Assembly: GCA_021845595.1 (NCBI GenBank)
Contig: JAJZVV010000013.1
Location: 45,530 to 109,529 of the forward strand
DNA: 64,000 nt
Direction: 5' to 3'
From: Pseudomonadota bacterium
GTDB lineage: Bacteria > Pseudomonadota > Alphaproteobacteria > Acetobacterales > Acetobacteraceae
The notes beneath the pieces are model-generated. The model saw only the letters and a list, made by a program, of their open reading frames with translations, was not told the DNA's origin and made no database searches. A program made the translations under genes and the position numbers. Positions 16,961-25,891 of the stretch are shown here, piece by piece (the stretch's first letter is position 1; each line of letters starts with the position of its first letter).

Positions 16961-18454
16961 CTATCCACTAGCCTGCGGCTTGCGGATGCGGCATTTATTG
17001 CCGCCATATTCGAACGGAACGAGCCCCTGCGCTGCGAAGAAATCATCGTAGGCGCGCCGGACGTCTGGCCAACTACCCCCGGTATCATAGTCGTCCCCGA
17101 TCAAGACCCCGCCCGGACGCAGCAAGCTCCACCAGGCACGGATATCCGCCGATACTGCTTCGTAGGCGTGGCTGCCGTCGATATGTACGAGGTCCAGCGC
17201 GATACCGAACGCGCGCAATACGTGCACCGCATTTAGTGAGTCCAGCGGCAATGGAACGACAAAATCCTGCAATTCAGACTTGATCACGTTGGTCATGAAT
17301 GTGCGCATTAAGGTCGGATACCCGCGTTCGAACTTCAGGTGCTCGAACCACATATCGTTTTCCCAATGATCCCAGGAACCGAGCCACGTATCGACGGCTA
17401 TGACGACGGCATCGAGATCAAGGCTTTTCAACGTACTGGCCATTGTCAATGTCGATCCACCCTTCCAGACGCCCATCTCCGCGACGATGCGCGGTCTTAT
17501 TTCCCCGATTGTGTCCGTGAGAAACGGGTGCACACTTCCCCAGCCCTGCGTGTCCATTTCGTAGCGCTCAGCGGGAAACCCCTCGAACGGGTCTTGCCCC
17601 CGCCAAAGGCGCCTTATCACGTCTCCGCGAACCACCGGCGGACGAACGATCCCAACACTTCTTAACGCGGCAAGCACCTCCGGAACGTAGCGCACCGCCG
17701 ATTCATCCCGCCATGTGCAAGTTGCATCAAAATTCCTAAATTCGCCTATTTTTCTATCTGGAATATCATGATAACCTCTTGAAATTTTCTGCTCCCAGTG
17801 CGCCTCTGATTTAATCCAATAATGATTTACTCTTGCTACCGTATAGTTCGGCTCCATGGCAGCAAGACCGGGGACCTCCCATTGCACATCATGACCATCT
17901 GTATCGACGGTTCTATTCGTCACCTGGAAATAATGCGGATTCCCGCGGTCCACGACGTGACTCGGCCGCACGAATGACTTCACATGTCTGTTGATTCCTT
18001 GAGATGGCTCTGACAAATATATAAAACTCTCTATTGTCAGTCCATTTGGAAAATTCTTGTATCCAGACGATCCGAAAGTGGCCCAATTTAGGCATATCTG
18101 ACTAACGTCGTCGCCGAAATTCCCAAGGAACGCTAATCTATTGTCAACACTATGAAAATGCTTTTCGAAATAAAATTCGTCGCTATCGATGAAAAGAATC
18201 CAATCAAATACTTCTCCGAATTTCTCAATGCAATCCATATATGCATCTATCTGATATGTTGGATTTACATTATCCCATTCTATAATTTCAATATTATTCT
18301 TTTTTTGGAATTCGCACGCTATAGAAAATGTTTTGTCATTCGACATATTGTCATATAAAATTATACAATCAAACCCCATACAGAAATGAAACGCGATCCA
18401 CTCGGCAATGTCTCTTTCCTCGTTCTTAACAATGCAGCAGACCGCCTTCTTCAT
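16961..18454 (-). CDS. GT92-like glycosyltransferase fused to a class I methyltransferase
   Basis: 497 residues. The N-terminal domain (1 to about 260) has the GT92-type pattern: CCIVKNEERDIAEWIAFH, YDNMSNDKT, a DxD site in LFIDSDEF (D90/D92) and NHYWIKS (212-218). The C-terminal domain (about 320-490) is an SAM-dependent methyltransferase fold (VAEMGVWKGGSTLTMA, DLVHIDGSHAYEAVSADI, LLRPGGVLIGDDY), of the Methyltransf_24/cephalosporin-hydroxylase-like type. The DNA for the first domain (17700-18454) is strikingly AT-rich for this genome, while the methyltransferase half is closer to normal. It is probably a horizontally acquired glycan-decorating enzyme. Confidence 0.82.
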   Translation of the reverse strand: MKKAVCCIVKNEERDIAEWIAFHFCMGFDCIILYDNMSNDKTFSIACEFQKKNNIEIIEWDNVNPTYQIDAYMDCIEKFGEVFDWILFIDSDEFYFEKHFHSVDNRLAFLGNFGDDVSQICLNWATFGSSGYKNFPNGLTIESFIYLSEPSQGINRHVKSFVRPSHVVDRGNPHYFQVTNRTVDTDGHDVQWEVPGLAAMEPNYTVARVNHYWIKSEAHWEQKISRGYHDIPDRKIGEFRNFDATCTWRDESAVRYVPEVLAALRSVGIVRPPVVRGDVIRRLWRGQDPFEGFPAERYEMDTQGWGSVHPFLTDTIGEIRPRIVAEMGVWKGGSTLTMASTLKSLDLDAVVIAVDTWLGSWDHWENDMWFEHLKFERGYPTLMRTFMTNVIKSELQDFVVPLPLDSLNAVHVLRAFGIALDLVHIDGSHAYEAVSADIRAWWSLLRPGGVLIGDDYDTGGSWPDVRRAYDDFFAAQGLVPFEYGGNKCRIRKPQASG

Positions 18455-18578
18455 AAGAACTCGTACCCTCCCTTGCGACTCGTGCCGCCTTTAACCGAAC
18501 CTTTAGGCGCCCCCCTCGACCCGAGAGCGCCCGCATCATCCCGCCATTCGGCGAGGCGGTCTAGGTCGCCAGGTCGCC

Positions 18579-21257
18579 CTAGCTCACAACAAGTACAGTA
18601 TCAGATCTCGCGCGTGCGCGCCGCAGTTGGCGCTTCGGGGCAGACGGCGTCGTATCCGCTGTTACGGATGCCACCACCATCGGCGCGAACCGCACCTCCG
18701 CCGTCGGCGCCGCCGTGTAGGTCGCCGCCAATTCCCGATAAATCCCGCTCTCGCGCGAGAACTGTGCGTTGTAGAACGGATCGAACGGCAGCGCGTCGCC
18801 CCAGCGCTGTCGCATCACCTCGTTCTCGTACATGAAGCGCGCCAGCGTGCCTTCCTTCAGATCGTCGCCACGGCTCATGCTCTCGCGATGCTCGGCCACC
18901 ACGTCCGGGGTCCACAGCACGTGCCAGCCCTCCCGGCGGAGCTTGAGGCAGAGATCGACATCGTTGAACGCCACCGGCAGCTCCGCTGCATCGAACCCGC
19001 CCACGGCGCGGAATGCCTCCGCCCGCACCAGCATGCAAGCGGCGGTAACGGCGGAAAGCTCCTGCGCGCAGATGGCGCGGGCAACATAGCCGGGCGCGCT
19101 GCCGGGCAGGCCGCGATGGATATGGTCCGCGATGCCACCGACGCCGAGCACCACGCCGGCGTGCTGCACGCTGCCATCCGGGTACAGCAGCTTGGCGCCG
19201 ACCGCGCCGACGCGGGCATCCGCCCGTGCCTCATCGGCGAGCACGCGCAGCCAGTCCGGCTGCGAGACGATGACATCGTTGTTGAGGAACAGCAGGAACG
19301 GTGCCGCCGTCTTCGCCACCGCGAGATTGTTCAGCCGCGAATAGTTGAACGGCTCCTCAACGCGCAGCACCCGCACGCGCGGATCATTGGCGATGGCAGC
19401 GCAGAACTCCTGCGCCTCGGGGGACTCGGACCAGTTGTCCACCAGCAAAATCTCGTAGTCCACGCCCTCGGTGACGGCGAGGATGCGCTCGACGCAGAGC
19501 CGCGTGATGTCGATATGATCCTTGAAGGGAATGATGATCGTCACGCGCGGCCTCTCGGGGAACTGCCAGCGGACGCGGAAGATCGTCTGCCCGTCCAGCG
19601 GTTCGGCCTTGGCCGCGAGTTTCCGGCGCTTGAGATGCGCCGTGACGGCCCGCGCGCCAGCCGCCGCCGCCGCCGGCTTCGCGGTTCTTGCGGTCGCGGT
19701 GGAATTCGCGCTCTTGCGCCAATGATAGAGCACCTCTGGTACATGATGGATCTGAGCCGGCTCCAGCCGTTCGGTCAGGCGGAGCAGGAAATCATGGTCC
19801 TGCGCCCCATCCATCGCCGCATCGAGCGGCCCCGCCGCGGCTATTGCGTCCCGCGCCACCAGGACCAGGTGGCAGATGTAGTTGATGGACCGCAGCAGGC
19901 GCGGATTCCAGTCCGGCTTCAGATGCGGCTCGGAGAGCCGGCCGGCGGCGTCGATCTTGTCCTCGTCCGAATAGAGCAGCTTTGCCCCGGTGCGCCGCGC
20001 CGCGCGCACGAGAATCTCCAGCGCGGCCGGTTCGAGCACGTCGTCATGGTCGAAGAAGGCGACGTAGTCCCCGCGCGCCTCGGCGAGGGCGCGGTTCGTC
20101 GCCCGGCTGATGCCGCCGTTCTGGCGCTGGACGAAGGGGCGGACGCGCGCATCGGCCCGCGCCAGCCCGGCGATTGCGGCGGTGAGGTCGGCGTCCCCGC
20201 TGGCATCGTCCACCAGCAGCAATTCCCAGTTGGCGTAGGTCTGCGCCCGCACCGAATCGACGGCGGCGAGGAAGTCGGCCACGCGCGGGCGGTAGACTGG
20301 GCAAACGACGCTGACAAGCGGCGCATCCGCCAGCGCGTCCTCGCCATAGCGGGCGATCGCCCGGGCGCGCGCATGCGGCAGCGCGCGTTCGGCCCAGGCC
20401 GCATAGTCCGAAAGCATGAAGCGCTCGGCGGGGCGGATCGATTTCAGTTCCTGGCGCAGCTTCCATGCCAGCCGGAACAGCTCGTCGCTCTGGTCGAGCA
20501 GCGCGTTCACCCTCGCCAGCGTCGCCGGCGGCGGCAGTTCGATATCAACCGGGCTGCTCAGCAGTTCCTGGTGCTCCGGCAGCGCGAAGAAGGAGAGCGT
20601 CATCCGCGCGCGGTGGCGCAACGGCTCCGGCACACTGAAGGCAAAGCCACAGGCGGGATCGACACCGAGCGCCTCGCCCACGTCGGGGCGGAACTGGTCG
20701 GCGGTGATCTGCACGAGTGGCCGCCCTTCGCAGGTGACGAGGATCGGCACGCCGCCGGCGCGGGTTCCGCTGCGCTCATAGGTGCGCAACGCCCAGCCCT
20801 GGATCAGCCCATCCACCAGCCCGTCGACGACGCCCTCGATCCTGGTCGGGTTGCGCAGGCAGAAATGCCATTCCGAAACCCCGGTCCCGGCGCGGCCCGG
20901 CAGCATCGCCGGTTCCCCGGTCAGCATGCGCAGCGCCAGCACGTGGCGCATGCCGTCCTGGAACCGCTCGGGGATGCGGTAGAAGAACCCCACCTTCGCC
21001 ACGCCCAGCCGCCGCGCCGCCACGTCCTGGCGCAGCAGGTCGCAGACCAGCGTGTCCACCAGGTGCCCGTCGATCATCACCCGCAGTGTCGCCGGAGCCG
21101 TCGCGTTGGCCGGGTCCACCGCCCAGCCCTCGATGACGTCCTCCTCCATCCGGTCGATGAACCCGACCACGGCGGGCGTTGCCGGCGGCTCTGGCGCCTT
21201 CGCGCGGTGGGCGTGCACAGGCCTTTCGGCGCGAGATTCGGTGCGGGTTTTCGCCAT
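18579..21257 (-). CDS. Two-domain family 2 glycosyltransferase with N-terminal repeats
   Basis: 892 residues. Two GT2 (GT-A) domains follow each other: the first from about 312 (SVVCPVYRPRVADFLAAVDS, acidic motif FFDHDD near 402), the second from about 569 (RVTIIIPFKDHIDITRLCVE, LFLNNDV near 660, later GGFDAAELPVAFNDVDLCLK). Residues 25 to about 260 hold two divergent copies of a repeat (each with IEGWA/IQGWA, then a basic-rich helix and GFFYRIPE/GFAFSVPE), probably a substrate- or partner-binding module. The ATG at 21257 has a GAGG site just upstream; a longer frame to 21374 has none. Such double transferases build O-antigen or capsule-type repeating units on the cytoplasmic side. Confidence 0.87.
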   Translation of the reverse strand: MAKTRTESRAERPVHAHRAKAPEPPATPAVVGFIDRMEEDVIEGWAVDPANATAPATLRVMIDGHLVDTLVCDLLRQDVAARRLGVAKVGFFYRIPERFQDGMRHVLALRMLTGEPAMLPGRAGTGVSEWHFCLRNPTRIEGVVDGLVDGLIQGWALRTYERSGTRAGGVPILVTCEGRPLVQITADQFRPDVGEALGVDPACGFAFSVPEPLRHRARMTLSFFALPEHQELLSSPVDIELPPPATLARVNALLDQSDELFRLAWKLRQELKSIRPAERFMLSDYAAWAERALPHARARAIARYGEDALADAPLVSVVCPVYRPRVADFLAAVDSVRAQTYANWELLLVDDASGDADLTAAIAGLARADARVRPFVQRQNGGISRATNRALAEARGDYVAFFDHDDVLEPAALEILVRAARRTGAKLLYSDEDKIDAAGRLSEPHLKPDWNPRLLRSINYICHLVLVARDAIAAAGPLDAAMDGAQDHDFLLRLTERLEPAQIHHVPEVLYHWRKSANSTATARTAKPAAAAAGARAVTAHLKRRKLAAKAEPLDGQTIFRVRWQFPERPRVTIIIPFKDHIDITRLCVERILAVTEGVDYEILLVDNWSESPEAQEFCAAIANDPRVRVLRVEEPFNYSRLNNLAVAKTAAPFLLFLNNDVIVSQPDWLRVLADEARADARVGAVGAKLLYPDGSVQHAGVVLGVGGIADHIHRGLPGSAPGYVARAICAQELSAVTAACMLVRAEAFRAVGGFDAAELPVAFNDVDLCLKLRREGWHVLWTPDVVAEHRESMSRGDDLKEGTLARFMYENEVMRQRWGDALPFDPFYNAQFSRESGIYRELAATYTAAPTAEVRFAPMVVASVTADTTPSAPKRQLRRARARSDTVLVVS

Positions 21258-21432
21258 GAAGCCTCTGTCCGTCGGGCCGCGGCCGCCCGCAACCGCACTG
21301 GTATGCAGGCTAGGCGCCAACAGCCTCGCAGGCAACCCGTGCGGGAGGAAACGGCGCGCGGAATTTACTTGCAATGACGCAATGAGTGCCGTGTACTATT
21401 GCCCTCGTGAGACGATTGCGAGGGAAAAACGC

Positions 21433-21957
21433 ATGCCCCGGACCGCGGCGCTCGTCGCCTGTGCCATCCTCCCCCTGCTCGGCGCCTGCCAGACCCAGGA
21501 GCAGACCGGCGGCCTGCTCGGTGCCGGCGGTGGCGCGCTCATCGGCAGCCTCGCCGGCGGCGCCATCGGCCACGGCACCGGCGCGCTCATCGGCGGCGCC
21601 CTTGGCGCGGCCGGCGGATATTTCGTCGGCAGCTCGATCGGCCGCCAGCTCGACGAGCGCGACCGCGCCCGGGCCCAGGCCGCCACCCAGCGCCTGCTCA
21701 ACGAGCCGGTGCAATATCCGCCGGCGCAGACCGCCGCCGCCACGCCGCCGAAGCCGCGCGTGAAGACCACCACCGCCTCCTGGTCCTCGGACCACAACCA
21801 GGGTGTCCACGGCAACGCCACCCTGGTCGATGCGCAGCAGACCGCCGGCGGCGAGTGCCGCACGGTGCGCGAGGTCGCCTATGTCGGCGGCCAGGAAACC
21901 ACCCAGAACACCCGCTATTGCCGCGGCGCCGACCGCGAATGGGTGGCGCAATCGTGA
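21433..21957 (+). CDS. Glycine-zipper outer-membrane lipoprotein (17-kDa antigen-like)
   Basis: 174 residues. A signal peptide ends in a lipobox (LLGAC, Cys19), followed by a glycine-zipper segment (about 27-75: GGLLGAGGGALIGSLAGGAI and GALIGGALGAAGGYFVGSSI), as in the Rickettsia 17-kDa antigen family. After it come a linker and a C-terminal domain with two Cys (GGECRTVREVAYVGG...RYCRG) that may form a disulfide. The predicted place is the periplasmic face of the outer membrane. GAGGG lies about 9 bp upstream of the ATG. Confidence 0.85.
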   Translation: MPRTAALVACAILPLLGACQTQEQTGGLLGAGGGALIGSLAGGAIGHGTGALIGGALGAAGGYFVGSSIGRQLDERDRARAQAATQRLLNEPVQYPPAQTAAATPPKPRVKTTTASWSSDHNQGVHGNATLVDAQQTAGGECRTVREVAYVGGQETTQNTRYCRGADREWVAQS

Positions 21958-21985
21958 GACTCGGTGCAATCGTGAGATCAGGCCC

Positions 21986-22804
21986 ATGAAGCCGGCGCTG
22001 GCCATCGCCGCCGCTCTGCTGCTCGCCGCCGCCGCGCCGGTGGACGAGCCGCTGATCATCGAGAACGGCGTCCGCGTCGCCCCCGCGCCTCAGCCCGCGC
22101 CCGTCGCGCCGCAGATCAGCACAGCGCCGGCCCGCCCGGCGCCGCCGCCCGCCGAGACGCCGGTGCCGCAGCCGAGTGCCGCGGCTGCCCCCGGCCATCA
22201 GCCGACCCCAGCCGAACTCTGCGCCAAGGGCCGGCTGTTCTTCTGCGACCAGCTGAATTTCGCCGTCCACCGCGCCGGCCGCCGGCGCAGCCTGGTGCTG
22301 CAGGGCGGCATTGGCGCCGGCGATACCGAGCGGTTCCGCGAGGCGATGGAGCAGGCCGGCCCGATCGACGAGATCATGCTCGATTCCCCCGGCGGCGTGC
22401 TGGAGGAGGGGCTGGCGATCGGCCGCATCGTGCGGGCGCGGAAACTGACCACCCACGTGCCCAACGGCTTCGCCTGCATCAGCGCCTGCAACTTCGTCTT
22501 CATGGGTGGCGTCGTGCGCTATGTCGATCCCGGCGGCGTCTTCATGGTGCACATGTTCACCGCCTCCGGCTCGGAGGATTTCATCAACGACATCGCCAGC
22601 GAGACGCGCGAGAAGGGCCTGCCCTCCACGGTACGCGCGATCGAGCAGGAAGCGGCCGAGACGGCGGCCAAGGTGGCAAGGTTCCTGGTCGAGATGTCGG
22701 TCTCGCTGCGCTTCCTCACCGAGTTCGCCGCCATCCCCAATTCCAGCCCGCGGCGGCTGAACGCCGACGAGTTGCGCCAGTACAACCTCGTCAACACCGA
22801 TTGA
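21986..22804 (+). CDS. ClpP/crotonase-fold periplasmic protein (COG3904-like)
   Basis: 272 residues: signal peptide (about 1-18), a Pro/Ala-rich linker (25-75), then a ClpP/SppA-like domain. Motifs are IDEIMLDSPGGVLEEGLAIGR (oxyanion strand and glycine turn) and FACISACNFVFMGGVVRYVDPGG. The SAC triad-type position is where the nucleophilic Ser sits in this fold, followed by MVHMF (the His position). It is probably a periplasmic serine peptidase-like protein, activity unproven. It starts 28 bp after the lipoprotein gene and may be co-transcribed with it. Confidence 0.75.
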   Translation: MKPALAIAAALLLAAAAPVDEPLIIENGVRVAPAPQPAPVAPQISTAPARPAPPPAETPVPQPSAAAAPGHQPTPAELCAKGRLFFCDQLNFAVHRAGRRRSLVLQGGIGAGDTERFREAMEQAGPIDEIMLDSPGGVLEEGLAIGRIVRARKLTTHVPNGFACISACNFVFMGGVVRYVDPGGVFMVHMFTASGSEDFINDIASETREKGLPSTVRAIEQEAAETAAKVARFLVEMSVSLRFLTEFAAIPNSSPRRLNADELRQYNLVNTD

Positions 22805-22837
22805 CCACGGCGGCGCGGCGGGCAAGGTTGCGCCGCC

Positions 22838-23695
22838 ATGCACACCGTCCATACGCTCGCCGCGCTGCGCGACGCCCTGGCCGCGCGCCCCGCGCCCATG
22901 TTCGTGCCCACCATGGGCAGCCTGCACGACGGCCACATGGCCCTCCTCGCCCGCGCCCGCGCGCTGGCCGACGGCGTCCCTGGCGGTGTTCCAGTGGTGG
23001 CGAGCATTTTCGTCAACCGGCTGCAGTTCGGCCCGCGCGAGGATTTCGACCGCTATCCCCGCGGCCTGGCGCGCGACGCCGCGCTCCTGGAAGCGGGCGG
23101 GTGCGATCTGCTGTTCGCCCCGGACGAGACGGCGATGTATCCCGCGCCGCAGACCTTCCGCATCCGCCCCGACCCCGACCTCGCCGGCCTGCTGGAGGGT
23201 GCGGAACGCCCGGGCCATTTCGAGGGCATGGCGACGGTGGTGATGAAGCTGTTCCAGATGGTCCAGCCGCGCGCGGCGATGTTCGGCAAGAAGGACTATC
23301 AGCAACTGCTCATCGTCCGCCGCATGGTGGCAGAGTTCGCCATGCCGGTCGCGATCGAGCCGGTGGAGACGGTGCGCGAGCCGGACGGGCTGGCGATGTC
23401 CTCGCGCAACGTCAATCTCGCCGCCGCCGAGCGGGCCGAGGCGCCGCGGCTGCACGCGACGCTGCGCTGGCTCGCGGAGCGGGCCGAGGCCGCCGCCGAC
23501 CCGGCCCGCCTCGCCGCGCTTGAAGCGGAGGCGATGCGCCGGCTCGGCGACCGTGGCTGGGCCCCTGGCTACGTCACCCTGCGCCGCCGCGCCGACCTTC
23601 GCTCGGCGGGCCTGGACGACGCGCCGGGCAGTCTCGTCGCCCTCGGCGCCGCGCGTCTCGGCCGCGTGCGGCTGATCGACAATCTGGAATGCTGA
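22838..23695 (+). CDS. panC: Pantothenate synthetase
   Basis: 285 residues. It condenses pantoate and beta-alanine with ATP hydrolysis to make pantothenate. Family motifs are present: PTMGSLHDGH (the HxGH-like ATP site, H30 and H33), ASIFVNRLQFGPREDFDRYPR, FGKKDYQQLLIVRRMV and LAMSSRN. The substitution of Arg for the usual Pro in SIFVNPxQF is mild. No panB is adjacent in this window. Confidence 0.95.
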   Translation: MHTVHTLAALRDALAARPAPMFVPTMGSLHDGHMALLARARALADGVPGGVPVVASIFVNRLQFGPREDFDRYPRGLARDAALLEAGGCDLLFAPDETAMYPAPQTFRIRPDPDLAGLLEGAERPGHFEGMATVVMKLFQMVQPRAAMFGKKDYQQLLIVRRMVAEFAMPVAIEPVETVREPDGLAMSSRNVNLAAAERAEAPRLHATLRWLAERAEAAADPARLAALEAEAMRRLGDRGWAPGYVTLRRRADLRSAGLDDAPGSLVALGAARLGRVRLIDNLEC

Positions 23696-23755
23696 GCGCC
23701 GGTTGAGCCTGGCGGGGCGCCGACCTATCCTCGCCGCTCGATCGGGAGGAAACCC

Positions 23756-25891
23756 ATGACCGAGACATCGATCCGCCCCCTGCGCGGCCAGGACGAACTG
23801 CGCCGGCTGCTGCACCCGGCCAGCATCGCCGTCGTCGGCGCCTCGGCCCGCGCCGGCGCCTTCGGCGAGCGCGTCGCGGCGAATCTCGGCCGCTTCGCCG
23901 GACGCGTGCATCTCGTCAATCCGCGCGCCGAGCGCATCGGCGACCGGCCCTGCTACCCCTCGGTCGGCGCCCTGCCTGAGGTGCCGGACTGCGTCGTCAT
24001 CGCCACCCCGCGCGAGGCGGTGGAGGCGGTGATCAGCGAGTGCGCCGCCGCGGGCGCCGGCGGGGCGGTGGTGTTCGCCTCCGGCTACAGCGAGACGGCG
24101 CGTCCCGAGCACGTCGCCGCCCAGCGCCGGCTGGCCGCCATCGCGCGCGAAACCGGGCTGCCCATCGTTGGGCCGAACTGCCTCGGCATCGTCAACTATG
24201 CCGCCAGCGCGTGGATGACCTTCTTCACGCCGCCGCCGCAGGCGAGCATCCGCCCGGCCTCGATCGGCGTCGTCAGCCAGTCCGGCGCGCTCGGCTTCGC
24301 CATGGCGCAGGCGGTGGAGCACGGCGCCTCGGTCTGCCACCTGCTCACCTCGGGCAATTCCTGCGACGTGGACATGGCCGACTATGTCGCCTACCTCGCC
24401 GCCGAGCCGGCCTGCAAGGCGATCGCCTGCATGTTCGAAGGCATGGCCGAGCCCGCGCGGCTGATCGCGGCGGTAGAGCGCGCCAGCGAGGCGGGCCGGC
24501 GGGTGGTGATCTGCAAGATCGCCACCGGCGCCAGCGGAGCGGCGGCGGCACTCTCCCACACCGGCTCGCTCGCCGGCTCGGACGCCGCCTGGCGCGCTGC
24601 CTTCGCCCGCGCCGGCGCGGTGGTGGTGGAGGATTTCGAGGCGGTGATGGAAGCCGCCGCCTTCTTCGCCAAGGCGCCGCCACCCCGGGCCGGAGGCATC
24701 GCCGTGCTCGCCACCTCCGGCGGGGCTGCGATCATGGCCGCCGACAAGGCCGACAAATACGCCGTCCCTTTGCCGCAGCCGGCGGCGGCGACGCGCGCGG
24801 TGCTGGAATCGCGCATTCCCGAATACGGCTCGGCACGCAACCCGTGCGATGTCACGGCGCAGGTGCTCACCGACCCGGACAGTCTCGGCGCCTGCGCCGG
24901 CGCCCTTCTGGACGACCCCGCCTACGCCGCGCTGCTGGTGCCGCAGGTTTTCGCCTCCGAGCGCGTGCCGATGCGCGTCGCCCAACTCTCCGCCCTGGCC
25001 GAGCGAGCCGGCAAATTGGTCTGCCATGTCTGGGTCAATGAGTTCCTCGAAGGTCCTGGCGCGCGCGAGGCGGAGCAGGCGCCGCATACGGCGCTGTTCC
25101 GCTCGATGGACCGCTGTTTTGCCACCCTCGCCGCCTGGCTGCGCCCGGTTCCGCCGAGGACGACGCTCGGCCGCAGCGCCCCGCCGGACGCGGCGGCGCG
25201 CGTCGGCGCCGCGCTGCGCGCCGCGGCCGGGCGCACGCTCGGCGAGCGGGAGGCGAAATCCCTGCTCGCGCTCTACGGCGTGCCGGTGACCGACGAGCGG
25301 CTCTGCGCCAGCGCCGAGGAGGCCGTCGCCGCCGCCGCTGCGTTCGGCACCGCGGTGGCGCTGAAGGTGGAATCGCCGGACCTGCCGCACAAGACCGAGG
25401 CTGGCGTCATCCGCCTCGGCCTCGCCGGGGCGCAGGCGGTGCGCGAGGCCTATGCGGCGGTGATGGCGAACGCGGCCCGCGCCGGCGCCCGCGTCGAGGG
25501 CGTGCTGGTGCAGCCGATGGCGCCGGCCGGCGTCGAGATCATGGTCGGCGCCCGCATCGACCCGCTGTTCGGCCCGCTCATCCTGGTCGGGCTCGGCGGC
25601 GTGCTGGTGGAGGTGCTGAAGGACACCGCCGTCGATCTCGCCCCGGTGGCGCCGGCGCAGGCGCTGGCGATGCTGGAGCGGCTGAAGGGCCGCGCCCTGC
25701 TCGACGGGTTCCGCGGCGCGCCGGCGGTGGACCGCGCGCGGCTCGCCGACGTAATCTGCCGCCTGTCCGAGTTCGCCGCCGACCAGGCGGCGCTGATTCG
25801 GGAGCTGGACGTCAATCCGCTGATCTGCGCCGGGGCAACGATCGTCGCGGTGGATGCGCTGATCGCCACGGTTGGAGAGGAAGCCGCGTGA
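23756..25891 (+). CDS. NDP-forming acyl-CoA synthetase (acetate-CoA ligase family)
   Basis: 711 residues in one chain: CoA-binding domain (about 15-145, PASIAVVGAS), ligase/CoA domains (150-450) with the phosphohistidine H268 in SHTGSLAGSD, and a C-terminal ATP-grasp domain (about 490-705, VALKVESPDLPHKTEAGVIRLG...GGVLVEVLKD). The family converts acyl-CoA plus NDP and phosphate to acid plus NTP, or the reverse, and includes ACD and protein-acetyltransferase-like members; there is no GNAT domain here. GGAGG precedes the ATG. Its stop overlaps the GTG of the cytochrome gene, an odd pairing that may be only positional. Substrate not predictable. Confidence 0.88.
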   Translation: MTETSIRPLRGQDELRRLLHPASIAVVGASARAGAFGERVAANLGRFAGRVHLVNPRAERIGDRPCYPSVGALPEVPDCVVIATPREAVEAVISECAAAGAGGAVVFASGYSETARPEHVAAQRRLAAIARETGLPIVGPNCLGIVNYAASAWMTFFTPPPQASIRPASIGVVSQSGALGFAMAQAVEHGASVCHLLTSGNSCDVDMADYVAYLAAEPACKAIACMFEGMAEPARLIAAVERASEAGRRVVICKIATGASGAAAALSHTGSLAGSDAAWRAAFARAGAVVVEDFEAVMEAAAFFAKAPPPRAGGIAVLATSGGAAIMAADKADKYAVPLPQPAAATRAVLESRIPEYGSARNPCDVTAQVLTDPDSLGACAGALLDDPAYAALLVPQVFASERVPMRVAQLSALAERAGKLVCHVWVNEFLEGPGAREAEQAPHTALFRSMDRCFATLAAWLRPVPPRTTLGRSAPPDAAARVGAALRAAAGRTLGEREAKSLLALYGVPVTDERLCASAEEAVAAAAAFGTAVALKVESPDLPHKTEAGVIRLGLAGAQAVREAYAAVMANAARAGARVEGVLVQPMAPAGVEIMVGARIDPLFGPLILVGLGGVLVEVLKDTAVDLAPVAPAQALAMLERLKGRALLDGFRGAPAVDRARLADVICRLSEFAADQAALIRELDVNPLICAGATIVAVDALIATVGEEAA

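Noticed and set aside
17900..18460. Small + strand open frames in the AT-rich stretch
   Set aside because: They are antisense to the GT92-like gene and have no start site or homology.
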